From: Sceloporus undulatus
Taxonomy: Eukaryota; Chordata; Lepidosauria; Squamata; Phrynosomatidae
Length of the DNA stretch: 64,000 nucleotides
NCBI RefSeq assembly: GCF_019175285.1
Contig: NC_056527.1
Location: 112,541,451 to 112,605,450 of the forward strand
Direction of reading: 5' to 3'
Below are positions 1-10,570 of this stretch, in pieces. The translations under genes and the position numbers were made by a program. How positions within the stretch are numbered: the first letter of the stretch is position 1; every line of letters starts with the position of its first letter. Below the pieces are notes generated by a model. The model saw only the letters and a list, made by a program, of their open reading frames with translations, made no database searches and was not told the origin of the DNA.

Positions 1-139
1 TCTGTCTCTGCCCCAATTTTCCATTGTTTCCCAAAACTGAACTGCACTGGAAGCTGAATGGTCACAAGAAGCTGAATATGTTCAAATAAAAAGAGAGAAA
101 AGAGTTTGTTCCCGCTCCCTCCAATCTGACCTCCATCAC

Positions 140-248
140 CTGCTCTGACTGTCAAACGGTCATATTGCTGGGCTGCCACCTGGTTTGGCAATTTATCAGG
201 GTAATCCATAGCAGAATTATCAATCCATTTCCAGGGTGCTGCTGTGTC
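140..248 (-). CDS. Lectin exon 5: WKW strand region
   Basis: 109 bases after acceptor TTTTTAG, encoding DTAAPWKWIDNSAMDYPDK and then about 17 further residues, ending GCAG|GTGATG in phase 1. WKWID is the W-W-D/N strand of the lectin core. A last exon carrying the C-terminal cysteines is expected beyond the left edge. Confidence 0.78.
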
Positions 249-3200
249 CTAAAAATTCAGAAATTAAAAATAAAATAACAAAAACAAGTTAGTTTTTGAA
301 AACCAGAAGAGGCCCTTGATTGAACAATTAAGGTAAAAATCCTGTACCCTTGGGCTGGTTAATGTATGGCTCACCAAATGTTATTGCGCTGTAACTGCCA
401 TCATTCCCAATTTTTGCTTATGCCGCTAAGATATGCCACATGATGCCCACCCATCATTTTGGAAGTAAGCCCCATTGATTGCGCAGCCATATGGCTGAGT
501 GGATACATAAAGGATAGCACTAGAGAGCTAACACAGGGCTTTCCGGACTATCCAGAGGGAGCAAACATGCTGGGAAAGGCTAGTCACATACAGAGCTTGG
601 TAAGGTTACTTTTTATGCACTACAGCTCCCAAAATCCCTCAGACACCATGGCCAATGGCAAGTGAAAAGCCCCACAATGGCTGTGCCAGCTGGAAGATTC
701 TAAGAATTCTAGTCCAATAGAAGTAAAATTTCCTGGTTGTGGTACAACAGGAGTTTCCTAGGTTGGAAACTCTAATGCAAATAATCACAGCTGCAGTGAT
801 GGTAGTACGAACCAGTTTAGGAAGCTTATTGTTGTTGTTATGTGCCTTTGTTTCCAACTTATGGCAACCCTAAGGTGAACCATGGAAGTGACCATGTTCT
901 CCTGGAGTTTGTTATACAGTGGAAAGGAGAAGCCAGGCATAGTCAGACACGCATTCTAAACTTTAGGAAAGCTGATTTTAGTAAACTTAAAGAAATACTG
1001 AGTGTGATCCCATGGTCAACAATACTAAAAGAGAAGCGAGTTCAGGACGGATGGGAGTTTCTCAAAAGTGAGATACTGAAGGCACAATTTCAAACAGTTC
1101 CAGTGAGAAAGAAAAATGGGAGGTGTCTCAAGAAACCAGGATGGATGACTAAGGAACTTTCAACTGAGCTAAGTTTTAAACGGAATATGTACAATAAATG
1201 GAAAAAGGGGGAAATCACAAAAAAGGAATTCAAAGAAATAGCAGGCATGTGTAGGGGTAAAGTCAGAAAAGCTAAAGCACAGAATGAACTCAGGCTTGCT
1301 AGAGAGGCTAAAAATAAAAGGGTCTTTTTTGGATATGTCCGCAGCAAAAGGAAGAAGGAAATTGTAGGGCCACTACGTGGAGAAGATGGCAAAATGCTAA
1401 CAGAAGACAGAGAAAAGGCAGAATTACTCAACACTTTCTTTGCCTCAGTCTTCTCAGAAAAGGAAAAGGGTGCTCAACCTGAGGATAATGGAGCAGAGGA
1501 CAGATTAGGGGAATTTCAGTACAAAATAAGTAAAGAGATAGTAGAGGAATACCTTGTTAATCTAAATGAATTTAAGTCTCCAGGACCAGATGAACTACAT
1601 CCAAAGGTATTAAAAGAACTGGCAAATGTAATATCAGAGCCATTGGCAATAATCTTTGAAAACTCCTGGAGAACAGGAGAGATCCCAGCAGACTGGAGGA
1701 GGGCAAACGTTGTCCCCATCTTCAAAAAGGAGAAGAAAGAGGATCCCAACAATTATCGTCCAGTTAGTCTGACATCAATACCAGGAAAGATTCTAGAGCA
1801 GATCATTAAATAGAGAGTCTGTGAACATCTAGAAGGCAATTCCATAATCACAAAAAGTCAACATGGGTTTCAGAGAAACAAGTCATGCCAGACAAATCTA
1901 ATCTCTTTCTTTGATAAAATTACCAGCTTGGTAGATGAAGGGAATGCTGTGGATATAGTATATCTTGATTTCAGTAAGGCCTTTGACAAAGTTTCCCATG
2001 ATATTCTTACAAATAAGTTAGTAAAATGTGAAACTGGAGCATGTCCAAAGGAGGGTGCCTAAAATGGTGAAGGGTCTGGAAACCATGCCCTATGAGGAAC
2101 AACTTAGGGAACTGGAGGAGTTTAGCCTGGAGAAAAGAAGGTTAAGAGGTGATATGATAGCCCTGTTTAAATATTTGAAGGGATGTCATATCGAGGAGAG
2201 AGCAAGCTTGTTTTCTGCTGCTCCAGAGAACAAGACCGAGAACAATGGATGCAAGCTACAGGAAAAGAGATTCCACCTCAACATTAGGAAGAATTTCCTG
2301 ACAGTAAGGGCTGTTCAACAGTGGAACACACTCCCTCAGAATGTGGTGGAGTCTCCTTCTTTGGAGATCTTTAAGCAGAGGCTGGATGGCCATCTGTCAG
2401 GGATACTTTGACTGAGATTTCCTGCATGACAGGGGGTTGGACTGGATGGCCCTTGTGGTCTCTTCCAACTCTACGATTCTATGATTCTACGACTTATATA
2501 TGGCAATTCCAAGGCAAACCCATTACAAGGTTTTCTTGGCAAGATCTGTTCAAGAAGAGGAGTTGCCTGTGCCATCCTCTGAGGCTGAGAGAGAGTGACT
2601 TGCTTAAGGTCACCCAGTGGGCTTCCATGGATTTAAACCCCGGTCTCCAGAGTCATAGGCCAACACTCAAATCACTACACTATGCAGGCTTATACATCTC
2701 AAAACCCTTTCTGAAAGAGCTGGTGATCTAAACGATCCAGGCTGTTCATTTGATCTGGGACACTGTTGAATACCAGAAGTGATGTGATACATGAACTCTT
2801 TCATTGTATAATGAAAAGAACCATAGCTCCACATCCTCACCCCATACTTACATCAGTTTTTTCTGCTCCAAGCCAGTAATCTGTTCTTTTCCACATCAGA
2901 TAAAAGATGAAGCTGTCTTCGTTTTCACTGTGAACAGAGGCTAGATGAGCATTGAGGTCTTCACAGTTCTGCTGCAGGTAGATAAGGAGAGGAAATGTGG
3001 GCCCCTTTGCAACACCGTACACAGCAATGAGCCAAGATTTTTACCAGAAATTGGAGGATTCAGAACAATGTAGAAAGATCCCCCAAAACAGATCTAATCT
3101 ATCCTAGCAAGGTGTCAAAATGTTCACAGGCAAATCACATGAAGTCTCAAGACTTTCCAGTTCTTTTGTTTTGGATTGTACCTGGATATTCATGAATGCA

Positions 3201-6200
3201 CAGTGGTTTGAGTGTTGGACTGTGACTCTGGAGACTAGCGTTTGATTCCCTGTTTGGCCGTGAAACCCATGGGTAACCTTGGGCAAGTCACATGCTCTCA
3301 GTCTCAGGGGAAGGCTGAACAAATCTTGCTAAGAAAACTCCATAATAGGGTCACCTTAGGGGCACCATAAATGAGAAGTGACTTGAATGCACACAACAAC
3401 AACAAATTGACCTAGAAACCTCTGCATGTATTCTACCATTGCATTTCATAGCTTCCCACACAAAGATGGCTGAACCTGGGGAAACATCCCAGGGAAATAA
3501 GTATCTTGATCAAAACTGCTGAGATGAGGAGTAGCTTTAACCTTGCTCTCTACTCTATGATCCTGCTCACAATTGGTGGTACAGAGTTAATATTACTATG
3601 TCAGTGATTCTGCTCAGCATTACTGTTCAATATCTTCATAAGGTGATATAGATATGTGCACCAAAAGTGTGTGCCAAAAGTCATGCCCCATAGGCAATTT
3701 ATTAAGTAAATTATATAAATTTGAATTGGAGGCCGCTTTCTTCTAAACACTTTTTTTATCAGATGACACATAACCTCTGAACACTCCTAAATAAAGTTTT
3801 CTCTGATGTTCGCCTCCTTTGGGTCATGTAAATTGTCTATGGGCTATGACTTTTGGTTTGTTGTTGTATGCCTTCAAGTCATTTCCAACTTATGGTCACC
3901 TTAAGGCAAACCTATTATGGGGTTTTCTTGGTCAGAGAATGTGTAACTCACCCAAGGTCAGCCAATGGGTTTCCATGGCTGAGTGGGGAATCAAACCCTG
4001 ATCTCCAGAGTCCAACACTCAAACCATTATATCAATGATTCCCAAACTTTGGTCCTCCAAGTTTTTGGACTTCAACTCCCAGAAGCCCCAGCCAGCTTAA
4101 CCAACTGTTGGGAATTCTGGGAGCTGAAGTCCAAAATATCTGGAGGACTAACGTTTGGGAATCATACACACTACACCAGGGGTAGGCAACCTTTTTGAGC
4201 CGGGGGCCGGGTTGCTGTCCCTCAGACAACTGGGGGGGCCGAAGCCAAAAAATAAATAATTAAATAATTTTTTAAAAATTTAAATAAATAAATAAACCGG
4301 GACAAATGTAGGACAACATCTTCAAATGGTGGACACTTTTTTAAAAAAAGTGGAGGACATGCAAAAATATTTGCTGATTTTTAACAAAATGTTGATATAA
4401 ATGCATGTTTCGGAGGTGTCTATAGACAATTTCCCCCCTTGCCCCTGTGCACGAGAGGCCAAAGGCCCCGGCGGCAGGACCGGGCTGGGGCCGGTCCCAA
4501 GGCCTCGCCGGGCCGCATCCGGCCCGCGGGCCGCAGGTTGCCTACCCCTGCACTACACCAAGCTGGTACACTTTTGGTACATCCTGTATATTAGGCATTT
4601 GCTCATCCCCTAGAATATGAAGATTTGAACAAACAAAATAATATGCCCCAATGTACCTTAGCCTGTTGCCAGGATTTTGATACATGCACAGGAAAGTAAC
4701 AAGCATCTTTGTACTGGTACCAATTTTCATCACAGCATCCTTGAGAGCAAGGGCATAAGAGTACTAAGAACAAAGGAAACAGATCTCCATGAGAGGAAAG
4801 CAGCAGCAACACAACTTTATGAAAAGCACCCTGACTTTAGTGGAATTACATGAGCTTTGCATGCATGTTCAGTCCCTGGCATTTCTGTTTAAAGTAGCTA
4901 AAGATGAAGAGTCTTTGAGATTCTGCAGAGATACTCATCATCTGCCTAGGCCAAGGGGAGGGAACTTGTTTCCGTATGTCAACAATGGACAATGGACAAA
5001 AAGCAGGCCTAGCCAGAACAAATAATCTGCTCCCCTTTCTCTTTCCTTCTCGTGTCACTCTCATTCACTTACTCCAATTTCTCTCTGTGCATTGAGATAA
5101 AAAAGAAACCCTTTCTGATGGCGGCTGGTGGCTTCCATGGCAATGGGATGGTGAATCTGCTCCAGATTTTAACTTGAAGGATTATCAAAGGTGCTGAACC
5201 CATTCTCAACCTCTGGTCCTGTGTGTTTGAGATAAGATGTGTCCATATCTGAAGAGAAATTTAAGCTTTCCCCTGCCTGGTACCCTTGAAATGTACTCGC
5301 CTGCAACCCCTATCATCCCCAGCCATTGGGATGGAGGGAGATGTGGTTTCAGCACATCAAGGGGATATGACATTGAGGAAGACAGCTACAGAAATTCTAG
5401 AGAACCCAATTTAGCATACTTTACCAAAGGGAAATTCAGATGTCAGCAACTGGAAGTGGGAAAGCGCCACTTCTAGTTTGCCTGTAGAGTGTTTTTGCGC
5501 TAAACCAAGGCACTTGAGAAGGTATCCTGTTTTAAAGAAGTGTCTTTAAAACACAATTCTCCATTAAAGCAGGGAAGACTCTTCCAGGTTGCCTTGTTTT
5601 ACCATGAAAGATGTGCTGCTCTCAATGTCACCGCCTTCCCAGCATGTTCCGTAAGAAAGCCTTCAGGAAGGCTAAACTGACTCCATCCTTGCTGTCCTTT
5701 TGCTATTGGGTGACTTCTCCATTCTAGCAGGTTTTGGGGAACTGGTTGTTCTACATGTAAAGAGCTTGTGTTTTTTTTTTAAACGGATTCTTATTCTATG
5801 TTTTTAAGTTAATGCTAGTGTTCTATGGACAGTTTAATCCTATCTTAATCTTAGTTTTTGTATGTTTTTAGCTACATGTGATTATACTTGTATTCCTTTT
5901 TATCTCTTGTATCTTCAATTCCAGCCTTGGGGGAAATGCTGGATATTTTTATAACAAACCTCATGTGACAGCCACAAAACTAATCTTGAAGGCTACATGT
6001 GTTCATCTCTATTGTAATACAAAGCAACACGCATATACTTAAGAACTGTGCAGGTTCACCTTCACTTCTGCTGCGGTCATCATCATCATCATCCCTCCGA
6101 ACCCTTTGCATAGAGTTTTCAGTATCTAAAAAGAAAATATCTGTTTTACAACTCTCTCTTTCCTACCAAAGTCTAGGAAACCTGTTTCAGTTCTAAATAA

Positions 6201-8727
6201 GGCTGCCAGGTCAGGGTTAATGCAGACTGTAAAATTTCAGCCCCCAAACACCAGACCCAGGGATTAGTCCTTGTGATGTCACAGGGGTCAGGCCCTAATG
6301 ATTTTACAAGGGGCAGCACCTCCTGTTGACATAAAGAAGGATATCTTAAGTGTCAACCAAAGTTGTGCAGAGTATTCCATTCAATTGTGAAACAAATGAG
6401 GAAAATGCATAGACACATGCTTTTCAAGCCAGTGCTCTTGCCTTGAGATTCTTCCCCCTTGCCCTGATAATTGGCAAATATAATTAATTTTGAATGTGCA
6501 TCTGCATGTATAACATTCATAAATGCACATATAGAAACATTACATAGATATGTGTCCTCTTTCATCCTCTTTTGGGAAGAAGCAGTTTCTCTTTTCTAGT
6601 AACACATATGTGGCCTCCAGTGGCCCCTAACAGAGCTGGAGGCCCAACTAAAGAACTTCTGCCCATTGCCCCTATAAGATATTCAGCTAATACTTCTTGC
6701 CCATTCCCCACTTTCTTTCTTTTTCAGTTATATTTATTATTTCATACACTAAGCCAAATACATACAACATATAAAGTCAAGATTAACAAATCTAAAAACA
6801 CAAATGCATTCTAATATATACACAAATGACTTCCTCTCCCCATCCTTCTGGTTTTATTCATATTCTTACACTTTCTTTCTTTCTTTCTTTCCTTCCTTCC
6901 TTTTATCTTATTTTTATATTCTCTATTTCTTTTCACATTGTTCCAATTTTCCAATAATTTCCTTTTGTATGCCATATACATTTTCACAAGTTTACACTAT
7001 TTATCAAGAAATTAATTCCCTGCAGTTCTTCCCCAGTTATCTTTCCAAAATTGTATCATTTCTGTCCAGTTGTCCACTAGATTGGACATTTTGCCATTTT
7101 TAATCATAACTGTTTGTTTATCCAAACTGAATATGTCAAAAAACCAACAACATTCCCCATTTTCTGACAAGCCTTACCTACTGTGAAGCTGCTCGCAATC
7201 ACAATAGCAATGGTCACGAGTCCAGCAAGACAAATTGCCATCTCTGAAAAGAAAGATTTAAGGACAAGGGGTGAAAGGGAAAAAGTATACAGGTCTTTCA
7301 ACTGACAGGTTCTGCAGTTAAGACAATTTCCTTATGTATATATGTATATTTCACCCCTGCCCTTAGTTTTGGCACTTTACATTTTTAGTACGGTGGCCCT
7401 CGATATCTACTAGGGTTTGATTCCAAAATCCGTGGATGCTCAAATCCCATTATATACAATGGCAGAGTAAATGGTGTCCCTTATATAAAATGGCAAAATC
7501 AAGGATTGCTTTTTGAAATTCATATATTCTTTGAATATTTTCAATCTGTGGATGTTTGAATCTGTTGATAAAGAATCTGTGGATACGGAGGGCAGACTGT
7601 AGTGGCAGCAGAAGTACTACAACTTAACATTTATTATTTATTTGTTTTGTTTATTTTAACTTGTATTTTCTTAAAGGATTTCTAGTGAGTGAGCATGTTT
7701 ACCTATCCATCCTTATTATCTGCACAACAACCTTGCCAGGGGCACAAGAAAGGCTGTAAAACCTCTCTGCAGCCTTTATAGCAGAGGAAGAATTTGAACC
7801 TCAATCTTTCTACCCCTATTCTTACCTTTTCTACTTGCTACATTGCACTAGTCTGGAAGACTCTTCTCATTCTGAATTTTGGCCCTGTAAGCAACGTAGT
7901 TTGAACATTACACAAACCTTGCCAGAATAAATAACAAACCTGAGCCATCTTGAGCTTAAGCTTTTCTGGGGATTGATTTCATCTGTTTGAATATCACATA
8001 ACACTTTAAACACACCCAAAAAACAGGGACACCCTTATTCCCATTCCAAGAATCAGTGCCAGAACACACACACACACACCCCCCTATGCATTTGGGCACA
8101 TGTGTGTATTCTGTATCCATTACATTTACAATTTGTACACTCAACTGATTGATTTCTTATTTATATCATGCATTTTTCCCAGTTTGGATCTCAGGGCAGC
8201 TATATAACAGTTTAAACAAACATACCATTAGTTAAAAATTTACAGCTGCAAAAGTTAAAAAGGAATGAAAAAGTGATAAAGTTCAATTAAAAGTTTTTTT
8301 GTGGGTTTTTCAGGCTCTGTGGCCATGTTCTGGAAGAGTTTATTCCTGACGTTTCACCAGCATCTGTGGCTGGCATCTTCAGAGATGTTAGCGAAACATC
8401 AGGAATAAACTGATCCAGAACATGGCCACACAGCCCCAAAAACCGACAAAAAAACTATGGATGCCGGCCGTGAAAGCTTTCATAATTTAAAAGTATTTCG
8501 TTGTGCATAGAATTTAAAGGATACTTAGAAAAACTTAGTTCTTCCTCACATTAGGGTTTTAGTGGTTTCAGATTTATCTCATGAGTTGCAATGTGTGAAA
8601 TAGCCATAATGGTTAGTGTTAATGCACAAGAAAAGCCACTGCTAATCCCCTGATATTTACCTTTGGGACTGAACCGCTTTTTCTTTAAAATCCCTTCTCT
8701 AAAGCTACTTTTCCATAATCCTTTCAT
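140..8727 (-). CDS. Type II C-type lectin-like receptor (group V/CLEC2-KLR-like), 5 exons, 3' end off window
   Basis: Five exons join in frame on the minus strand: 8727-8661, 7243-7178, 4739-4657, 2971-2852 and 248-140, all with GT/AG borders and matching phases (1,1,0,0,1). The product starts with a 22-residue basic cytoplasmic tail (KKKR at residues 15-18), then one hydrophobic segment (AICLAGLVTIAIVIASSF), and goes straight into a C-type lectin domain opening with CCDENWYQYKDACYF. Lectin hallmarks follow: SWQQAKQNCEDLNAHLASVHS, then TDYWLGAEKTD, then WKWID. The domain is cut after W..AK and after the W-LG motif, which is how I recall NK-receptor-type (CLEC2, CD69, KLR) genes being split. 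The last exon, with the final cysteines, lies left of position 1. Such proteins are cell-surface receptors or ligands on leukocytes. There is no stalk between membrane and lectin domain, so a small exon may be missed in the 2.4 kb intron 2. Family level is firm; the exact orthologue is not. Confidence 0.8.
249..828. other. Lectin intron 4, unannotated part
   Basis: Intronic sequence with no coding match. I recognise no repeat in it apart from the SINE fragment beginning at 829. Confidence 0.5.
829..884 (-). mobile_element. Sauria-type SINE fragment, split by CR1
   Basis: TTGTTGTTATGTGCC followed by TTTCCAACTTATGGCAACCC is the reverse complement of the SINE 3' tail. A second piece of a SINE in the same orientation resumes at 2490, on the far side of the CR1. 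Confidence 0.7.
885..2489 (+). mobile_element. CR1-like LINE, 5'-truncated and internally deleted
   Basis: An open frame to 1813 encodes the region between the endonuclease and reverse transcriptase and the start of RT (SPGPDELHPKVLKEL, NYRPVSLTSIPGKILEQI). After a TAG it continues with HGFQ and VDIVYLDFSKAFDKVSHDIL. Near 2025 the sequence jumps from this RT block directly to the CR1 C-terminal region (QRRVPKMVKGLETMPYEEQL...), so the catalytic YVDD-type block and thumb are missing. It ends with the CR1 octamer tail (ATTCTATG repeats, 2473-2489). It cannot be autonomous. The 323-codon open frame suggests moderate age. Confidence 0.88.
2490..2692 (-). mobile_element. Sauria-type SINE
   Basis: Reverse-strand copy with the GGTTTTCTTGGCAAGATCTG block, the CTGAGGCTGAGAGAG and CAAGGTCACCCAGTGGG blocks and the tRNA-like head. 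The B-box region is mutated. Confidence 0.82.
2852..2971 (-). CDS. Lectin exon 4: central C-type lectin domain
   Basis: 120 bases (40 codons, phase 0 at both ends) between a CTACCTGCAG acceptor and ACTGAT|GTAAGT. It encodes QNCEDLNAHLASVHSENED and later TDYWLGAEKTD, the helix-2 cysteine/HLASV motif and the W-LG motif. Confidence 0.88.
3198..3407 (+). mobile_element. Sauria-type SINE
   Basis: Forward copy: CAGTGGTTTGAGTGTTGGAC head with a tRNA B-box-like TTTGATTCCC, the TTGGGCAAGTCACATGCTCTC body and a CACACAACAACAACAAA tail. Lies in lectin intron 3. Confidence 0.85.
3858..4035 (-). mobile_element. Sauria-type SINE interrupted by two hAT-like elements
   Basis: Reverse copy from TTGTTGTATGCCTTCAAGTC to CTCAAACCATTATATCA. 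Its head end resumes after the insertions as CACTACACCAAGCTGG near 4551-4570. Confidence 0.82.
4036..4164. mobile_element. Palindromic hAT-like MITE
   Basis: Starts TGATTCCCAAACTTTGGTCC and ends with the near reverse complement (GGACTAACGTTTGGGAATCA). The arms continue inward through TTTTGGACTTCAACTCCCAG. No clear target duplication was found. Confidence 0.6.
4177..4550. mobile_element. Non-autonomous hAT transposon with perfect 8-bp target duplication
   Basis: Terminal inverted repeats CAGGGGTAGGCAACCT and AGGTTGCCTACCCCTG are perfect over 16 bases. CACTACAC lies immediately outside both ends (4169-4176 and 4551-4558), the 8-bp duplication of hAT elements. The interior has an AT-rich half and a very GC-rich half. 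No transposase frame. Confidence 0.9.
4657..4739 (-). CDS. Lectin exon 3: start of C-type lectin domain
   Basis: 83 bases after acceptor TTGCTCTCAAG, ending AAG|GTACAT. It encodes CCDENWYQYKDACYFPV, then HVSKSWQQAK: the first cysteine pair and the aromatic core of the long-form C-type lectin fold. Confidence 0.85.
4740..7177 (-). other. Lectin intron 2
   Basis: No coding match. Roughly 5750-5960 resembles an L2-like LINE 3' tail (TTCCAGCCTTGGGGGAAATGC). About 6700-7090 is AT- and pyrimidine-rich, possibly an old L1 3' end in reverse. The rest shows nothing I can name. Confidence 0.4.
7178..7243 (-). CDS. Lectin exon 2: transmembrane segment
   Basis: The acceptor tract TTTCTTTTCAG precedes 66 bases encoding EMAICLAGLVTIAIVIASS plus FTV, then donor GTAAGG. 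The internal ATG at 7241 could instead start a secreted form, with this segment as signal peptide, if exon 1 is not used. Confidence 0.72.
7389..7603. mobile_element. Tc1/mariner-type MITE, family A
   Basis: Ends GGTGGCCCTCGATATCTACT and GGATACGGAGGGCAGACTGTA form terminal inverted repeats. The interior block AAAATCCGTGGATGCTCAAA is shared with copies near 26.8, 29.1, 30.7, 37.7 and 54.1 kb. TA-flanked, no coding capacity. Lies in lectin intron 1. Confidence 0.78.
8287..8490. mobile_element. Palindromic MITE, family C (class unresolved)
   Basis: TTTTTCAGGCTCTGTGGCCATG is mirrored by CATGGCCACACAGCCCCAAA, and GCTGGCATCTTCAGAGATG lies between. The end GCCGGCCGTGAAAGCTTTCA recurs near 53.7 kb. 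A short end piece recurs near 40.0 kb. Confidence 0.65.
8661..8727 (-). CDS. Lectin exon 1: basic cytoplasmic tail
   Basis: ATG at 8727 opens 22 codons (MKGLWKSSFREG then ILKKKRFSPK) and ends one base into a codon before donor GTAAATAT. Its phase 1 end fits the next exon exactly, giving K-E-M at the junction. It is supported only by frame, splice signals and the expected topology, so it is weaker than the lectin-domain exons. Confidence 0.6.
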
Positions 8728-9469
8728 CTCCAACCCTTATTATAACTAAGCCTCATTACACATAACTAAAATAAACAGATATTCTATACAAACACCCACT
8801 CCTAGCTACTTCCATTTCCTCCATTTCTCCTGCTCCCTGTCTCTCTTGTGTTGAACCATCGATTGTAAGCCTCTTGGGGCAAGGCTCTACACCCCTTTGT
8901 CCTGCCAATATTACTACCACCACTATCAATACTAAAAGCAAATTAATGCTTAGGCCAAGACTGTAGCATAAACAAGGCCAGTGAGAAGCAAGAGGGAAGT
9001 ATCAGCATGCTTTAGGGAACTGCAAAGTTTGAAGAAATACCAAAAGAAAAATCTTTAGGGAGGGGATTAAAAGAGCAAAACACTAGGCAAACAAAATGGC
9101 CCAAGATTATTCAGACGTGGGTTGTTGTTGTTTTTAGTGTGACGATGCAAATAATCTAACTCATGTTTTGTTGTTCACACTATTTTATAGTGAAACTGCA
9201 TCTATGCACATCTCTGTGAACTCTGTTGCCCACACATGTCAGCACTGCAAATAAAGATGGAGTCAATGATGAATAGTCAAATCATGTTCAAGGGATCCAG
9301 AGTTTTATCCTGGTTTACCCCAAGTCTATTCGCATCCGTTATGCACACAGCGGACAATGTAAATCTTTTAGGGGGGAACCAAGATTGATTATCCTGGGTT
9401 AAGTGGGGTGAACAAAATGCATGTGAACATCAAAGATTCAACCCACATTCTACCAGAATTATTTTCTTC
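8728..9469. other. Intergenic, 5' flank of the lectin gene
   Basis: Upstream of the lectin start codon on the minus strand. Nothing firmly recognised. No CpG island and no clear TATA box close to exon 1; a non-coding first exon may lie here. Confidence 0.35.
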
Positions 9470-10570
9470 TTTTTTTAATAAAATAAATTTATTATAGAAG
9501 TTCAATCAAGACAATATACATGAATTAAATAAGAATAAACTTGGCAACAAACAACAAAACAAACTCTAGAAGCTGTGTTTCAAAGGCCAAAATAAAAGTT
9601 AGGAAAAATTAAAGGTCTTCTATTACTGTCGCAGAGTAAGAAACCTCATGTATAAATGTCCTTCCAAAACCCAAGTGATGAGCTGGTAGGTTTGGACATT
9701 TGGTGTTGTTGTTAACACAGGTGTTTATCACACAGGAGGGAAGTGCCTGAATCCCGTTGATTTAATCCGTGAATATCCAGCAAGACCAGAATTGTTTTCA
9801 GACATCGCACGACTTTGGCATTAACATTAATATGCAAAAAGCAGCAAAATCGTGCTGCTTTTTAGCTTTGGGAAAATCCAGAAGTTAAAAAGAGGCACAA
9901 TCTTGCCACTTTTTGCACAGGTTAATGCCAAAGTGCCTCAACGTGTCTGAAAACAATCCCATTCTTGCAGGATATTCACGGGATTTTAATCCCGTTTATG
10001 TATGGAATTTGGGCACTCTGCCTCCCGAGTGATAAACTCCTATGTCCAGGAAAGGGAACCAGGTCTCTTAGAAAGATTTACAAAATGCTAGTTTTTTAGA
10101 TCTTTTGATCTTGCAATCAGCTTTTCCATTAACAGTACATCCCATACACGACGATGCTACCAGTTTTCTATGGAGAAATTACCAGTTTTCCCATTTTTAG
10201 CAATTTCAATCCTGGTTGTTGCCATCAAAAAAACAAAACTGATTAATGTTTCATGTTTCAGTTTTCTGTTTACATTCAAAAAGGATGAAAGCAATAAAAA
10301 ACTTGTACAGGCGAGATGTCCTGTTTTGTAATTTCTGAGATTACTGAAATAACCTCCAACCAGAATTGCCTGACTATGGCATATTCCATCCATATTCTAC
10401 CGGGATTATTTTCACCATCTGAATTGGATTGTCTCTGGAAAAAAATGGTTGGAACATGTTTTTGATTTCTGCCTCTTGTGTGGTCCTGAGGAAGAGCTGA
10501 ACAGCAGCAATATGTATAGTGTGTGCCGTTTTAAATGGGACGCTACTGTTTCTTTCATATATCCAGACCA
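9470..10570 (-). mobile_element. L1 LINE 3' remnant (ORF2 C-terminus and 3'UTR), interrupted
   Basis: Minus-strand frames in 10157-10571 read like the L1 ORF2 C-terminus (LMATTRIEIAKN followed by an ENW-like motif). AT-rich 3' sequence runs to about 9470. It is split by the foldback element at 9715-10043. Confidence 0.6.
9715..10043. mobile_element. Foldback (long-palindrome) MITE
   Basis: Left end AGGTGTTTATCACACAGGAGG pairs with right end CTCCCGAGTGATAAACTCCT. The arms stay complementary for about 150 bases: CCGTGAATATCCAGCAAG against TTGCAGGATATTCACGGG, and AATTGTTTTCAGACA against TGTCTGAAAACAATC. No target duplication seen; class unresolved. Confidence 0.72.

Noticed and set aside
842-1813. 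Open frame of 323 codons as a host gene
   Set aside because: It is CR1 ORF2 (NYRPVSLTSIPGKILEQI and the linker before RT).
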